Shown in pieces: positions 41,589-48,716 of a stretch of 64,000 nucleotides of DNA. The DNA is taken from assembly GCA_029582265.1 (NCBI GenBank), contig CM055828.1:30376459-30440458 (forward strand), in the 5' to 3' direction. The stretch is from Zoroaster sp. YZ-2022. Its lineage: Eukaryota > Echinodermata > Asteroidea > Forcipulatida > Zoroasteridae. Every line of letters starts with the position of its first letter. Position 1 is the stretch's first letter. A program made the position numbers and the translations under genes. The notes beneath the pieces were generated by a model. That model was given only the letters and a program-made list of their open reading frames with translations. It did not search any database and had not been told where the DNA came from.

Positions 41589-42635
41589 CGACAACGACAA
41601 CAACAACAACAACAACAATAATAACAATAATCAAAATTTGAAGGGAAAAAACAGTAAATTACATAAGGGTAAACATTTTTACTCTCGTAAGAAAGGACGT
41701 AGGGTGGGTTGGCACCCTTAGAAGCACCACCCGCCCCCCGCAGTCCACATAATAGTAATCACTATAATATTGTACATTTCCACATTTAATTTGTATTTTT
41801 ATTAAAGTATTGTGTCGGTAGCTTTTTTATTGATTTATATGAGTGTATGCGCATTGACAAATGCGCATCATGTGTTTTCCTTTTTTTTAAAGAAAAGTCA
41901 AGCAGAATGTGTGTGTTTTAAAGTTTTTTGTGGACATCTTAAGAACCAGACTATATACTGTAGTAACGTGACTGTCATGGAATCAACGGTCGTTGGGAAA
42001 TAAGAATAATATCACAGCATTTGTAAGGCGCACTTACTCTGTAAAACATTCAAAGGCGCCGGTCTAAATGGAAAAGAAAATTCTCAAATAGATGTAAAAG
42101 CAAGTGTAAACAGATATGTTTTGAGTCGCTGCTGAAAGAGAGAGATATTTTGTATTTTACCAAGGTCTTCTGGTAGGGAGTTCAACAGCCTAAGTGCGAT
42201 ACAGGAAAATGCCCTGTCCCCGTAACTGGCTAAGCGAGTCCGGGGAACAAAGAGCATGTTGTTGGTTGACCTTAAACCTGGTCTGACCATGGAGGAAGGA
42301 AAACACTTCCTCTATGGTCTGACAGTGCGGGGCCTCAGCATGTTCTGGATATATAGAGTGGAACAGAACCATGGAGTGCCTTGAATGTTACAAGGATTAT
42401 TTTGAATTGAATACGCTAATTGACTGCCAATCTGTATGTTTTGGAGTTGGATTTTGTGTCTGAGTTGTGGAGAAGAGATGATTATGAACTTTGTCACAGA
42501 TTATAACACTTGAGCGATTTAGTGTTTGTTTACTCATATTAACTTACCTGATTGTCATAACTTACCTGATTGTGCCATGAGGACACAAAATCCCTGTGCC
42601 ATAAGAGCTACAACGATGAAACCCAAGTAGCCCAT
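15911..42635 (-). CDS. LRR-containing GPCR with expanded single-LRR exon array (relaxin receptor / GRL101-like, LGR type C-like)
   Basis: A seven-helix receptor at the plasma membrane whose large extracellular leucine-rich-repeat domain should bind a ligand, by analogy with relaxin-family receptors. The assembled coding exons are: 42566-42635 signal peptide; 41374-41491 LRRNT; LRR exons at 40191, 36765, 35907, 35204, 34905, 34170, 33861, 32927, 32031, 31401, 30470, 29574, 28944, 27358, 26651, 26351, 25348, 24719, 24191, 22290 and 19590; 7TM 17304-18354; tail 15911-16081. The total is 2937 nt (978 aa plus stop). The signal exon ends in phase 1, all junctions from LRRNT to 7TM are phase 2, and 7TM to tail is phase 0. 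No LDL-A module lies between signal peptide and LRRNT, unlike vertebrate RXFP1/2. About 21 LRRs is roughly double the usual RXFP count. Which exons enter any one mRNA is unknown. The ligand is unknown. Confidence 0.85.
16082..17303. other. Intron or 3' flank of the receptor; no other feature seen
   Basis: AT-rich. If the tail exon is real this is the last intron, with donor GTATAC at 17298-17303. Confidence 0.45.
17304..18354 (-). CDS. 7TM exon of the LRR-GPCR
   Basis: One exon codes the hinge end and all seven helices. Acceptor TTTTATTTTAG, phase 2. It begins FVDDYRLCCEF with a cysteine-rich hinge (CC...C...C). TM1 has FIGNSVVVI, TM2 NLAISDLIMG, and TM3 ends IISIQCFLGIVFPF. TM6 has CWMP, and TM7 has FILPINSSFNPFLYT with the NPxxY motif as NPFLY. 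These match relaxin-family and GRL101-type receptors most closely among GPCRs I know. At the DRY position the sequence is QCF, where RXFP1 has EKY, so both charged residues are lost. The frame continues to TAA at 17286 if the donor GTATAC (17298-17303) is not used. Confidence 0.92.
18774..18887 (+). mobile_element. Short Penelope-like inverted element, 12-bp TSD AACAGTTTATCT
   Basis: Same ends as the element at 9074-9637 (AGGTAAAACTTGTAGC ... TTAGTCTTACTT) but only 114 bp. Flanked by AACAGTTTATCT at 18762-18773 and 18888-18899. The interior collapses to a near-perfect hairpin with 28-bp arms (GTAAGACTAATTGCGGTGAC...). It sits in the intron before the 7TM exon. Confidence 0.7.
19590..19676 (-). 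CDS. LRR-GPCR exon: last LRR (29 aa)
   Basis: 87 nt, phase 2 in and out. Acceptor TTTACCAG, donor GTAAGTG. VLIRIKPSTDNPIDVKD then EALNDLVSLNKL. Five residues longer than the other repeats and divergent, as expected for the membrane-proximal cap repeat. Confidence 0.8.
19795..21893 (+). repeat. 39-bp minisatellite, ~54 copies
   Basis: The unit is ATTCAGATAGAGGCGATCAT followed by GGACTGTGGAAGCCATAGT (39 bp). Because 39 is divisible by three, the array is open on both strands (plus frame IQIEAIMDCGSHS, minus frame MASTVHDRLYLNT). One unit near 20758 has lost 6 bp. Variant units (gag for gcg, aggcat for agccat) recur in blocks of about six units, which suggests higher-order amplification. It lies inside the receptor intron between exons 22290 and 19590 and is not a gene. 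Confidence 0.95.
21913..22245. mobile_element. MITE with ~28-bp inverted ends
   Basis: Left end CTAAGGCCAAAAAAGGTCTC CGATTTCTGGTC, right end GACCAGAAACCGGAGATTTTTTGACCTAAG, which is its reverse complement with mismatches. It directly abuts the minisatellite and lies between it and the LRR exon at 22290. Confidence 0.65.
22290..22361 (-). CDS. LRR-GPCR exon: penultimate LRR
   Basis: 72 nt, phase 2. Acceptor TTGTTTTCAAG, donor GTAAGAC. DVSNIPLETIESKAFDGLRQ then LRTL. Divergent from the amplified exons. Confidence 0.85.
22754..22829 (+). mobile_element. 5'-truncated SINE (tail only)
   Basis: TGCGCCTTGAGCACCAC through GCGCTATATAAGTCCACA and (ATT)n, identical in layout to the 3' end of the full SINEs at 48357 and 57876. 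Confidence 0.8.
22830..24190. other. Receptor intron; no further exon seen
   Basis: AT-rich with no LRR-like open segment between consensus splice sites. Confidence 0.5.
24191..24262 (-). CDS. LRR-GPCR exon, LRR 19
   Basis: 72 nt, phase 2, CTTACAG acceptor, GTAAGT donor. WLHNNKISAIAPGTF...LNT. Confidence 0.85.
24719..24790 (-). CDS. LRR-GPCR exon, LRR 18
   Basis: 72 nt, phase 2. WLHNNKISEIAPKSF...LRI. Acceptor CATCCTAG. Paralogous to 28944 and 31401. Confidence 0.85.
24992..25010 (-). pseudogene. LRR pseudo-exon, 3' fragment
   Basis: Only the last ~19 bases of an LRR exon (TACAAAATCTCAGAAAATT) with an intact GTAAGT donor remain; the upstream part is replaced by unrelated intron sequence. 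Same relic at 29217 and 31674. Confidence 0.75.
25348..25419 (-). CDS. LRR-GPCR exon, LRR 17
   Basis: 72 nt, phase 2. WLSNNNISEIPPGTFDS...LSS. Paralogous to 29574 and 32031. Confidence 0.85.
25650..25689 (-). pseudogene. LRR pseudo-exon, 5' half
   Basis: Acceptor CATCTTAG then SLKNNKISEIAPG, after which the sequence runs into intron-type DNA with no donor. A deletion removed the second half. Relics of the same type lie at 29770, 32227 and 36103. Confidence 0.75.
26351..26422 (-). CDS. LRR-GPCR exon, LRR 16
   Basis: 72 nt, phase 2. WLHNNKINAIAPGTF...LNE. Paralogous to 30470 and 32927. Confidence 0.85.
26651..26722 (-). CDS. LRR-GPCR exon, LRR 15
   Basis: 72 nt, phase 2. LLSDNNIGEIAPGTFEG...LNT. 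Confidence 0.85.
27358..27429 (-). CDS. LRR-GPCR exon, LRR 14
   Basis: 72 nt, phase 2. WLSNNNISEIGPGTF...LNK. Confidence 0.85.
28121..28199 (-). pseudogene. Degenerate LRR pseudo-exon
   Basis: The region has the LRR-exon layout (CLDNSNISSI at the acceptor side, TTTGATAGTCTACAAAA at the donor side) but an insertion shifts the frame and the donor is lost. Confidence 0.6.
28479..28530 (+). mobile_element. Half-copy of the TTAAAGGGACA MITE
   Basis: ATTAAAGGGACACTATCGTT ACGATCAACAGGGCATGGAATCGG matches the left end of the full MITE at 42749-42975. Carried along in the duplicated modules at 30936 and 33393. Confidence 0.6.
28944..29015 (-). CDS. LRR-GPCR exon, LRR 13
   Basis: 72 nt, phase 2. WLHNNKISEIAPKSF...LRF. 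Acceptor CATCCTAG. Confidence 0.85.
29217..29235 (-). pseudogene. LRR pseudo-exon, 3' fragment
   Basis: Same donor-bearing relic as at 24992. Confidence 0.75.
29574..29645 (-). CDS. LRR-GPCR exon, LRR 12
   Basis: 72 nt, phase 2. WLSNNNISEIPPGTF...LSN. Confidence 0.85.
29770..29809 (-). pseudogene. LRR pseudo-exon, 5' half
   Basis: Acceptor and SLKNNKISEIAPG only; no donor. Confidence 0.75.
30470..30541 (-). CDS. LRR-GPCR exon, LRR 11
   Basis: 72 nt, phase 2. WLHNNKISAIAPGTF...LNE. Confidence 0.85.
31401..31472 (-). CDS. LRR-GPCR exon, LRR 10
   Basis: 72 nt, phase 2. WLHNNKISEIAPKSF...LRF; encodes the same peptide as exon 28944. Confidence 0.85.
31674..31692 (-). pseudogene. LRR pseudo-exon, 3' fragment
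   Basis: Same donor-bearing relic as at 24992 and 29217. Confidence 0.75.
32031..32102 (-). CDS. LRR-GPCR exon, LRR 9
   Basis: 72 nt, phase 2. WLSNNNISEIPPGTFDGV...LSS. Confidence 0.85.
32227..32266 (-). pseudogene. LRR pseudo-exon, 5' half
   Basis: As at 29770, but one base differs (Leu-Lys context CTCAAAAAC), consistent with drift after duplication. Confidence 0.7.
32927..32998 (-). CDS. LRR-GPCR exon, LRR 8
   Basis: 72 nt, phase 2. WLHNNKISAIAPGTF...LNE; encodes the same peptide as exon 30470. Confidence 0.85.
33861..33932 (-). CDS. LRR-GPCR exon, LRR 7
   Basis: 72 nt, phase 2. WLHNNKISAIAPKSF...LRI. It appears mosaic: the 3' half (PKSF...LRI) resembles the 28944 class, while the 5' half and acceptor (CTTACAG, ISAI) resemble the 30470 class. 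This suggests a recombination junction inside the exon. Confidence 0.85.
34170..34241 (-). CDS. LRR-GPCR exon, LRR 6
   Basis: 72 nt, phase 2. SLSNNNISEIPPGTF...LNT. Confidence 0.85.
34905..34976 (-). CDS. LRR-GPCR exon, LRR 5 (weak donor)
   Basis: 72 nt, phase 2. WLYNNKISAIAPGTF...LNE. The donor is GTATTA instead of GTAAGT because a few bases were inserted at the junction, so this exon may be skipped often. Skipping would keep the frame. Confidence 0.7.
35204..35275 (-). CDS. LRR-GPCR exon, LRR 4
   Basis: 72 nt, phase 2. SLSNNNISEIPPGTF...LNT; same peptide as exon 34170. Confidence 0.85.
35907..35978 (-). CDS. LRR-GPCR exon, LRR 3
   Basis: 72 nt, phase 2. SLYNNKISEIPLGTF...LNT. Confidence 0.85.
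36103..36142 (-). pseudogene. LRR pseudo-exon, 5' half
   Basis: Acceptor CATCTTAG and SLKNNKISEIAPG, then intron-type DNA; no donor. Confidence 0.75.
36765..36836 (-). CDS. LRR-GPCR exon, LRR 2
   Basis: 72 nt, phase 2. LLENNKISEIAPGTFAGIQN then LKF. Acceptor CATCTTAG, donor GTAAGT. Confidence 0.85.
37410..37475. repeat. Inverted duplication of receptor-intron sequence
   Basis: AAATCGGTGGTTCGATGCTGC is followed by a short spacer and then its near reverse complement CACAGCATCGAGCCACCGATT. This block normally lies just downstream of an LRR exon; here the exon is missing and the flank is inverted on itself. Confidence 0.75.
38192..38242. repeat. Near-perfect 47-bp palindrome
   Basis: GATTGGCTGTTTGATGTTCA AGG, central A, then its exact reverse complement. 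Confidence 0.85.
38270..38462 (-). mobile_element. Nested hAT-like element end (CAGTGGTGGAAAGTAACTAA type)
   Basis: On the minus strand it begins CAGTGGTGGAAAGTAACTAA and continues with alternating GTACTTAAGTAC and TACTTTTACTTCTACTCCAC motifs. From memory this end is very similar to an abundant DNA-transposon repeat of teleost genomes. Only one terminus is clear. Confidence 0.6.
38940..39030 (-). mobile_element. tRNA-like SINE head
   Basis: On the minus strand TAGCTCGGTGATCGAGAGG (A-box region), an anticodon-arm-like stretch and GTGAGTTCGAATCCCGTCC (B box) form a tRNA-like unit with a variable arm. No CCA-compatible clean acceptor stem was found, so it is a SINE or tRNA relic and not a gene. 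Confidence 0.45.
39098..39323 (+). repeat. 23-bp tandem repeat, ~10 copies
   Basis: Unit TAAGGAATGACAGCAAGTTGCCC with few substitutions. Confidence 0.95.
39812..39970. mobile_element. Possible short DNA-transposon remnant
   Basis: CAGTGGTGGATTGGGGGC at the left and GACCCTGGATCCACGCCTAG at the right are weakly complementary. Poor ends and no TSD. Confidence 0.3.
40191..40262 (-). CDS. LRR-GPCR exon, LRR 1
   Basis: 72 nt, phase 2. VLSGGNIYILPTGLFKDFSF then LQI. Acceptor AACACACTGCAG-type (CTGCAG), donor GTAAGTG. Divergent from the amplified repeats, as expected for the cap-adjacent repeat. Confidence 0.85.
40343..41199. mobile_element. TA-flanked inverted-repeat element (~857 bp) with internal CATTCAATTTC motifs
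   Basis: Left end GGTTTTCCCGGTCAAGTTC, right end GAACTTGGCCGGGAAAACC, with TA on both sides. The left half repeats CATTCAATTT(C) many times and the right half contains GAAATTGAATG, its complement, so the whole element is foldback in character. The TA duplication suggests a Tc1/mariner-type mechanism. No transposase. Confidence 0.7.
41374..41491 (-). CDS. LRR-GPCR exon: LRRNT cysteine cap
   Basis: 118 nt, phase 1 in, phase 2 out. Peptide QLCPDVCNCWIQYGYTRVDC gives the Cx3CxC...C pattern of LRRNT caps and is followed by NQSTLPVIMNTTDI, the lead-in to LRR 1. Two N-glycosylation sequons (NQS, NTT). Acceptor TATGCAG lies just after a long (TTG)n/(TTA)n tract on the minus strand; donor GTACGT. Confidence 0.85.
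41502..41632 (+). repeat. (AAC)n/(AAT)n microsatellite
   Basis: Over 40 consecutive triplets, mostly AAC. On the coding strand it forms the pyrimidine-poor tract immediately upstream of the LRRNT acceptor. Confidence 0.95.
42084..42290 (-). pseudogene. LINE ORF2 C-terminal fragment
   Basis: The minus frame contains LRSTNNMLFVPRTRLASYGD, RAFSCIALRLLNSLPEDLGK and FQQRLKTYLFTLAF. This matches the conserved C-terminal tail of non-LTR retrotransposon ORF2 proteins (VPRTR..YGDRAF...LWNSLP...FKxxLKTYLF). The reverse transcriptase itself is absent, as expected of a truncated copy within the first receptor intron. Confidence 0.6.
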
Positions 42636-42687
42636 GGTTTCTCGTTCCACCTTTCCCGTTGATGTCAAAGATGGTTTGTGAGATAAA
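42566..42687 (-). CDS. LRR-GPCR exon: start codon and signal peptide
   Basis: ATG at 42633-42635 in a strong context (ACCATGG). MGYLGFIVVALMAQGFCVLM then AQS is a typical signal peptide, and coding ends in phase 1 at 42566. An acceptor (TATTTCAG) at 42688 makes 42636-42687 5' leader, so a further non-coding exon probably lies upstream. The frame stays open above the ATG to the acceptor, so a longer N terminus is not excluded. An 18-bp tandem duplication creates a second donor at 42547; using it would add an in-frame TGA. Confidence 0.8.
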
Positions 42688-42748
42688 CTGAAATACATAC
42701 AAATACATACAAATGAAACTAAAATGATGTTGTTCCTTCATTTTCAGT

Positions 42749-42975
42749 TTAAAGGGACAATATCGTCACGATCAGAGCAGACTTTTAACAGGGCATGGAA
42801 TCGGTGACCTAGTTTAAGATGAACACAGTGGCTGAAAATTACTGGCTCATTTATGCAGCAGCAACTGTAATATTATGACCTTATCATGTGGGGTATTATT
42901 TTCAGTCACTGAATTAATCCAAATCTAGCACTCCGATTCCATGCCCTGTTGATCATGACGACATTGTCCCTTTAA
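42749..42975. mobile_element. MITE, TTAAAGGGACA inverted ends
   Basis: TTAAAGGGACAATATCGTCA...CAGGGCATGGAATCGG on the left is mirrored by CCGATTCCATGCCCTGTTGATCATGACGACATTGTCCCTTTAA on the right. Half copies occur in the LRR array at 28479, 30936 and 33393. Confidence 0.75.
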
Positions 42976-43460
42976 CGAGTAAGTAAAGACACCGGTAATA
43001 AAACATCATGATGTGCATTCAAACTGAATGTAAACACCGAGCAGTGAAGATATTGGCATTGAGATATCTTGGTAAATTATTGCAAAAATGCAATAGTCAT
43101 AGATTTTGATCCTAACAGTAAATTTCTATTCAACGATTGCTACTCATTGAATATACTGTTGTCTGATGTGTAATCAATCAGTGGAATTATATTTTGATTG
43201 AAGGAAAAATGTAATAAAAATAGATATTATATTGACCAGAGTAAGAATTGTTGAATGCTATTGTTTTTGTGTTATATATGTATATGCTTTGATATGAGAT
43301 TGAATAAATGGAGTAATATAACTCCACTGCAGAATAAATAAGTATTGTAATTGACCTCTTGCATTTTTTTCTAAAAAGGTTTGGATCAAATTAGCCACAG
43401 CAGGTTGATCAATTATACTAAGAATCCTATACCATTTCATCATGGGTTGGTGCGTGGGTT
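42976..43460. other. No gene seen
   Basis: AT-rich sequence upstream of the receptor; promoter elements could not be identified. Confidence 0.35.
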
Positions 43461-46400
43461 ATCATTGTGGTTCTATGATTATGCACACACGTGTATAATG
43501 TGCAACTCGGGGGAAGTTTTCACTTTGCGACAACGAACAACACGATGATTAATCAAACGTAATTTTCCATAGGAAACACCCTGTTGGCAAATTTTCCATA
43601 GGAAACTCAAAACATACGTTTTGTTCCCTTAATTAAAAGTAAGGGTTTGCTTGTCACTGTTAGAAATCAGAACAAATTACATCCTCAAAATAAACGATTA
43701 TTTTAGAGCTTCGGAGACCAAGACCACAGTGATGCATGCTTCTGATATGTCGTCATCGTCAGAACGATCAGTGATATTGAAGGCCAGTACGGCCGTTTGC
43801 TGCCTATGACGTGTACAACAATCGATGATTCTCTTTATAAAGAGGGTCTCTAAGAAAATATTGATAATTTACCTTTCCCCATTTTAAGATAGGTTACATC
43901 ATAATGAAACTAAACAACATAAATCTCAACCCAAGGTAAAATATAGTAAAACAATCATTTTATCTGAAACCCTTTCGTCTCGAATTCAGAAAATCTTAAG
44001 GAGGTCCACTGGGGGCGGGGTGTTACCCCCCTTACGTTTACATATGACACAGCGCCGAGATTTTCGTTGGTACTTACATAGTATTGTTGGCCAATGATAT
44101 AGTTCTTTTAATAAACCTTACAAAGATTTAAACTTGCAGTCAGGTTTGTACAATAATTTTCGTTTTCTCCTTAACACGAAATAAAGCATAGTAACAGAAA
44201 ACAAGATTGTAATTCTATAGAATGTATTCGTTCTCGATTAGACTGACAGGTTGTTGCCCAACTGGCCATTTTGAACTGAAATTCATTCACTTAATTGCCA
44301 TATTTCCTGCAAATGGCATTAATTGACTTTAACATAGGTTATTGAATATCATAATGTATATGGTGTATTGTGTACACGATCATGAAAATCATAATGACAA
44401 TTTAGCTTCATAATACTCACATGAGTAGTTCTAGGAATTTAGTTTTTTTTCCTACAGCCTTTGGGCGCTTGCGGAAACGTGCCCATAAATTCAAACATAA
44501 TGTTTTCTCTTGTACTGCTGAACAAAAGTCTCCTCCACACGTGTGCCAAATAGTGCCCGACAGCGGCACAGGGGGCAATTGAGATTGAGATTGAAATCAC
44601 AGAACAACCCGTCCCCCTCTTTTAAGGTTATGTTTAGTTTCAATTTGTTGTATTAAAAAAACATAAACAAAACATAAACACGAGCTCAAGGGGGAGGCTC
44701 CTTCAAGCCCCTCCCCCTCCCCGGCTACGCGTCAGGCAAGACGGTAGTTTGATCTGTGTGATACGGTGGCCTTACAACTGTTACATATAGTTGTTACGAA
44801 TGTAAGGCAAACATAGGCAAACATAGGCAAACAGCAAGGCAAACATAGGTAATAAAATGAAAATTATGTTCTAATTTCGATACAAAACCGTATATCCAAA
44901 CAATGTTATACTATGAAAAACATCTCCAAACTATATATGACAAGGAGGTAGCGTAAACATTGACCCCTACCAAGGTTAACTAAAGGTCACACAAGATCAA
45001 ATGTTACGATGATCCGATAACATCACCTTTGAATCATCTATATACTAATTTGAGTAACGTGTCGGTTTGTTAAAGAAAAACTCCGAGGTGCCTGCACAGA
45101 TCTGGCTGAAAATTTCTGTACGGCATTCTTTCGGACCGGTGATCATTCTAAGGGGATACGATTTTTTATCTCGTTCTTCTTTGAAATATTGGGGGTTTTT
45201 TGTACACAATTTCATACCTCTCCATTGAGGGGATCAAACAAATTTTGTAACCCACTGAATTAAGTTTCTAAACTCACTTAGGATTCCTCAATATAGTCTG
45301 AACAGTTTTAAATTTAACACAAATTCCCATTTTTATATTATTTTATATTTTATATTAGGAAACCTAAAACAAGTCATTTCCTATTCTTCATCGTGCACTT
45401 TTTACCCATTTCATGCATCAGTGATTTTAATCAATACTTTGAAGCACTGCACGACGAAGAAAAGACAATGATTTGTTTCAGGCCTATAAAAAATAAAACA
45501 CAAATGACTATTTCATCTACAACTAAAGTCTACAAACACATAGCTGTTAAATAAATGTAGACATGTATATTACATATTAATTTGTTTCTTACTTTATTTT
45601 CAAACACTGGCGTTCAAAATCTCGTGGCACCCCATTTACAACAACACGGAACACAATTGTTAAAGTCAACAAAACTTACCTCCAAATTCTAAATAAATTT
45701 CCTCTATCCTTAATCGTTAGTTGTAGTAATATGCCCTCCATACCCACCCTTCTTCTATCTATATACTTTACACTGGAAAACCTCATCTATGTGAGATTTG
45801 TGTTTCCCCACGCTTTAAAGAATCATTGACGCACGCACTTTGCATTATTCATACTGCAAATAATTCATATATCATTCAATATATACAATTCTTCAGAGAA
45901 CACCAACAATTTTGTTACATCGAACAAATTGTACTCAACAACGGAATGCAACATATACAGATTATACTCCTTAGGCAACATTATTTCCTTCCATCACATC
46001 TGTGTGTGTCTGTGTTATTGACAATACAGTATTTCAATTATGTATTGTCTGGGTCAATCATTTGTGTCGCCCAATCGCCACCGGGTACTAACAGCCTCGC
46101 GAAAGGCCGCTTGCGGGTAATTGTCAATAGCGTAAGCCTGTAAGACCATTACAGGAAAAATTAGTAATGAACTAAACATTATTTCCACAATACTATGACC
46201 ATTATCCAAATTGAAATTTCCTTGTAAATAATAATAATAATTGCCCACTTACCTTGAAACTGTAGATATTCTGATTCAAAAATCACCAAGATGTAAGATG
46301 TAAGATGTTTATCCTATGCCCGGTTTAGTTAACAAGTGTCCCTCATATAAATCAGATCTTGTTCGTTGTCCGTGCGATAAACTGATATAATAATTACGAT

Positions 46401-48356
46401 GGAATTACAAATCAACATTGATACATGGAGGGCTGTGCCTGATCAACTCATCACTGTATATGATGTCACAAGTCATTTATAATTGGCGGAACCTACACAT
46501 GTAAGCCGATATTGTTACCCGTTTCTTCCACATCTGAAGTTCATGGCGTTGAAGGCGTCACGGCGCATCCCCGTAGGCAGAGTCTTGAGGGAGGGTTTTC
46601 CTCACCACCCAGAATCGCAAATTTTGATATTGTTTCCAAGTTGCTTTCTTTCATAAGAAGATGACTGGATGGCGCTGAAACTCCACGTATGGACATTATG
46701 GTGAGAAGCACCGGCGGCGGAAGCGAGGGGGGGGGGGGGGGGGCTACGTTTGAAAAGGGAAATTTTTCTTTGCAACCAGTAGAGTTAAGGATTCTCTAAA
46801 CCCAAATTTTCCTTAAATGTTCAAAAATGTCCGTTAATGCCCCAAAATTTCCGTAAATGTTCAAAACTGTCTCCAACATTATTCTAAAAGGGTCTTGAAA
46901 TTTCTCAAATTTTTTTTGTATACAAATTATTGTTTTAAACCCAAATGATTATTTATTTATTTATTATTTGTTTGGTTCAGGTTGAAGTGGGGTGCGCCTG
47001 GGTTACAATGTAGGACATGCCATGGATTCGTACCGTAACACTATCAACTTAATATTTATTTTGGAGACCTTAACTTAAATATTTAGAAACTAAAATAGCT
47101 CACAAATGCTCACACAGAGCCACCTGAATTCTAATTTTTCCCGGGGTCCGCTTAAGGGCCCTGGGATTCCACGCCGTCAGCTCGCTTTGCTTGCTGGTTA
47201 AGATTAAGAATTCATTTTCCAAAATGAACTCAATAAATGGACTCAGTGCGCATTTTGAACTAAAATTCATTAACTAAATTGCTAATATTCTTGCATATGA
47301 TACATATGGCATTATAGAGTTTCAAATGAGTTATTGAATGTCATATGTGGCGTACACAACCATGAAAATGATAATGACGAAAAAAAAGGGGGAAAAAAAA
47401 TAAAAACACCGGCTATAACAACACTTTATGTGACATTTCCTCTTCACATTCTTTTTGTTTCCCTTTTCTCATTTGTTTTAAATTAACAAAAATTGGCTGA
47501 CCACCAATCCCGTGGCTGCGCCAGTGGGTGCAAATATCAATAGTATCACAAATTTGGCTTTATTTTTAAATCCGACTTATTTATTGTGGATAATGTTGTA
47601 GTTGTTTAATAAATTTAATCAATTTAGTAACATTGAACATGGACATTTTTGGAAAGTAGCCTATACGAAAGGTTTTATGCGATATCATTTTATAACTTTA
47701 TTTTGCTAACATGTTCTGCAATATAATTGTAGTAATCATAAATGCATTGAAGGTTTTGTTTGTCTTATGATCAAAAAAGTAATGAATCAAACAAACACAT
47801 TTAACGCAAATTAAAAATGCTTTCTTTCTGAGAATCTAGCAAAAAAGTGTTTGCCGTCATGCTTATTTTCCGTCCTCTCAAATTGCGCAATTTGGACAGA
47901 AATTCATTAACTAAAGTGCCATATTTCTTGATAATGACATTATAGACTTTCAAATGGGTTATTGAATGTCATAATCTATTGGATGGATTGCTTACACGAT
48001 CACGTTGTAGGAGTGTAGCCCCTGCTGAAAACTCAAACAGAAAATCATCAGGGTTTATCTTGTATATTGCTGAATTATCATGTGCCCAAAAGAACCAGAC
48101 TGGAGTCAAGAGTGGGTTGAATTACAGTGTCCAGAGCGCATGTACAGAGGGGCACTAGTGGCTGAAAATTGCGGCCACCTACAACCAGGGACTAAATTCA
48201 ATGGGACACACCCCCTCCCCCATCTGGTGTGTCGCATCATGCGTTTACCTGCGTAACGTTATATTGAATTAGTTTTCCCCACTAAAATTCCCACATTATC
48301 TACCTTTATCTAACCTAATTATTTACTGAACCTTTATACACACATGTGTATAAAGT

Positions 48357-48716
48357 GGAGTGTCGTGGCCGAGCGGTCTAGCTTACCGGACTCAAGTTGT
48401 GGTGTTTGCAGCAAAATGTGGGTTCGAATCCCGGCCGTGACACTTGTGTCCTTGAGCAAGACACTTAACCATAATTGCTTCTCTCCACCCAGGGATTAAA
48501 TGGGTACCTGTGAGGGCAGAGTTGGTTGATTAGCCCTATATGCGCTGTAATGGCAGCAATTGAGCTGTATACTCCCCAGGGAGCTGAGATGGTTTCAGGA
48601 ATGATTTATGAGCCTTATGAGCCTTATGAGCAGGGGTAATAATATGCGCCTTGAGCACCACTCAGTTGGTGGATACGTGCGCTATATAAGTCCACACATT
48701 ATTATTATTATTATTA
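48357..48716 (+). mobile_element. Full-length tRNA-Leu-like SINE
   Basis: Head GTCGTGGCCGAGCGGTC (A box) to GGGTTCGAATCCCGG (B box), a conserved central GTGTCCTTGAGCAAGACAC segment, a body and GCGCTATATAAGTCCACACA(TTA)n tail. The unoccupied site is visible at about 53912. Confidence 0.85.

Noticed and set aside
41349..41641. Poly-Leu and poly-Thr frames
   Set aside because: Microsatellite translation. Only the 41374-41491 part of the minus frame is a real exon (LRRNT).
48357..48450. A tRNA-Leu gene
   Set aside because: A and B boxes are present, but the sequence continues into a conserved SINE body and (TTA)n tail and recurs with the same tail at 52.6, 57.9 and (tail only) 22.75 kb.
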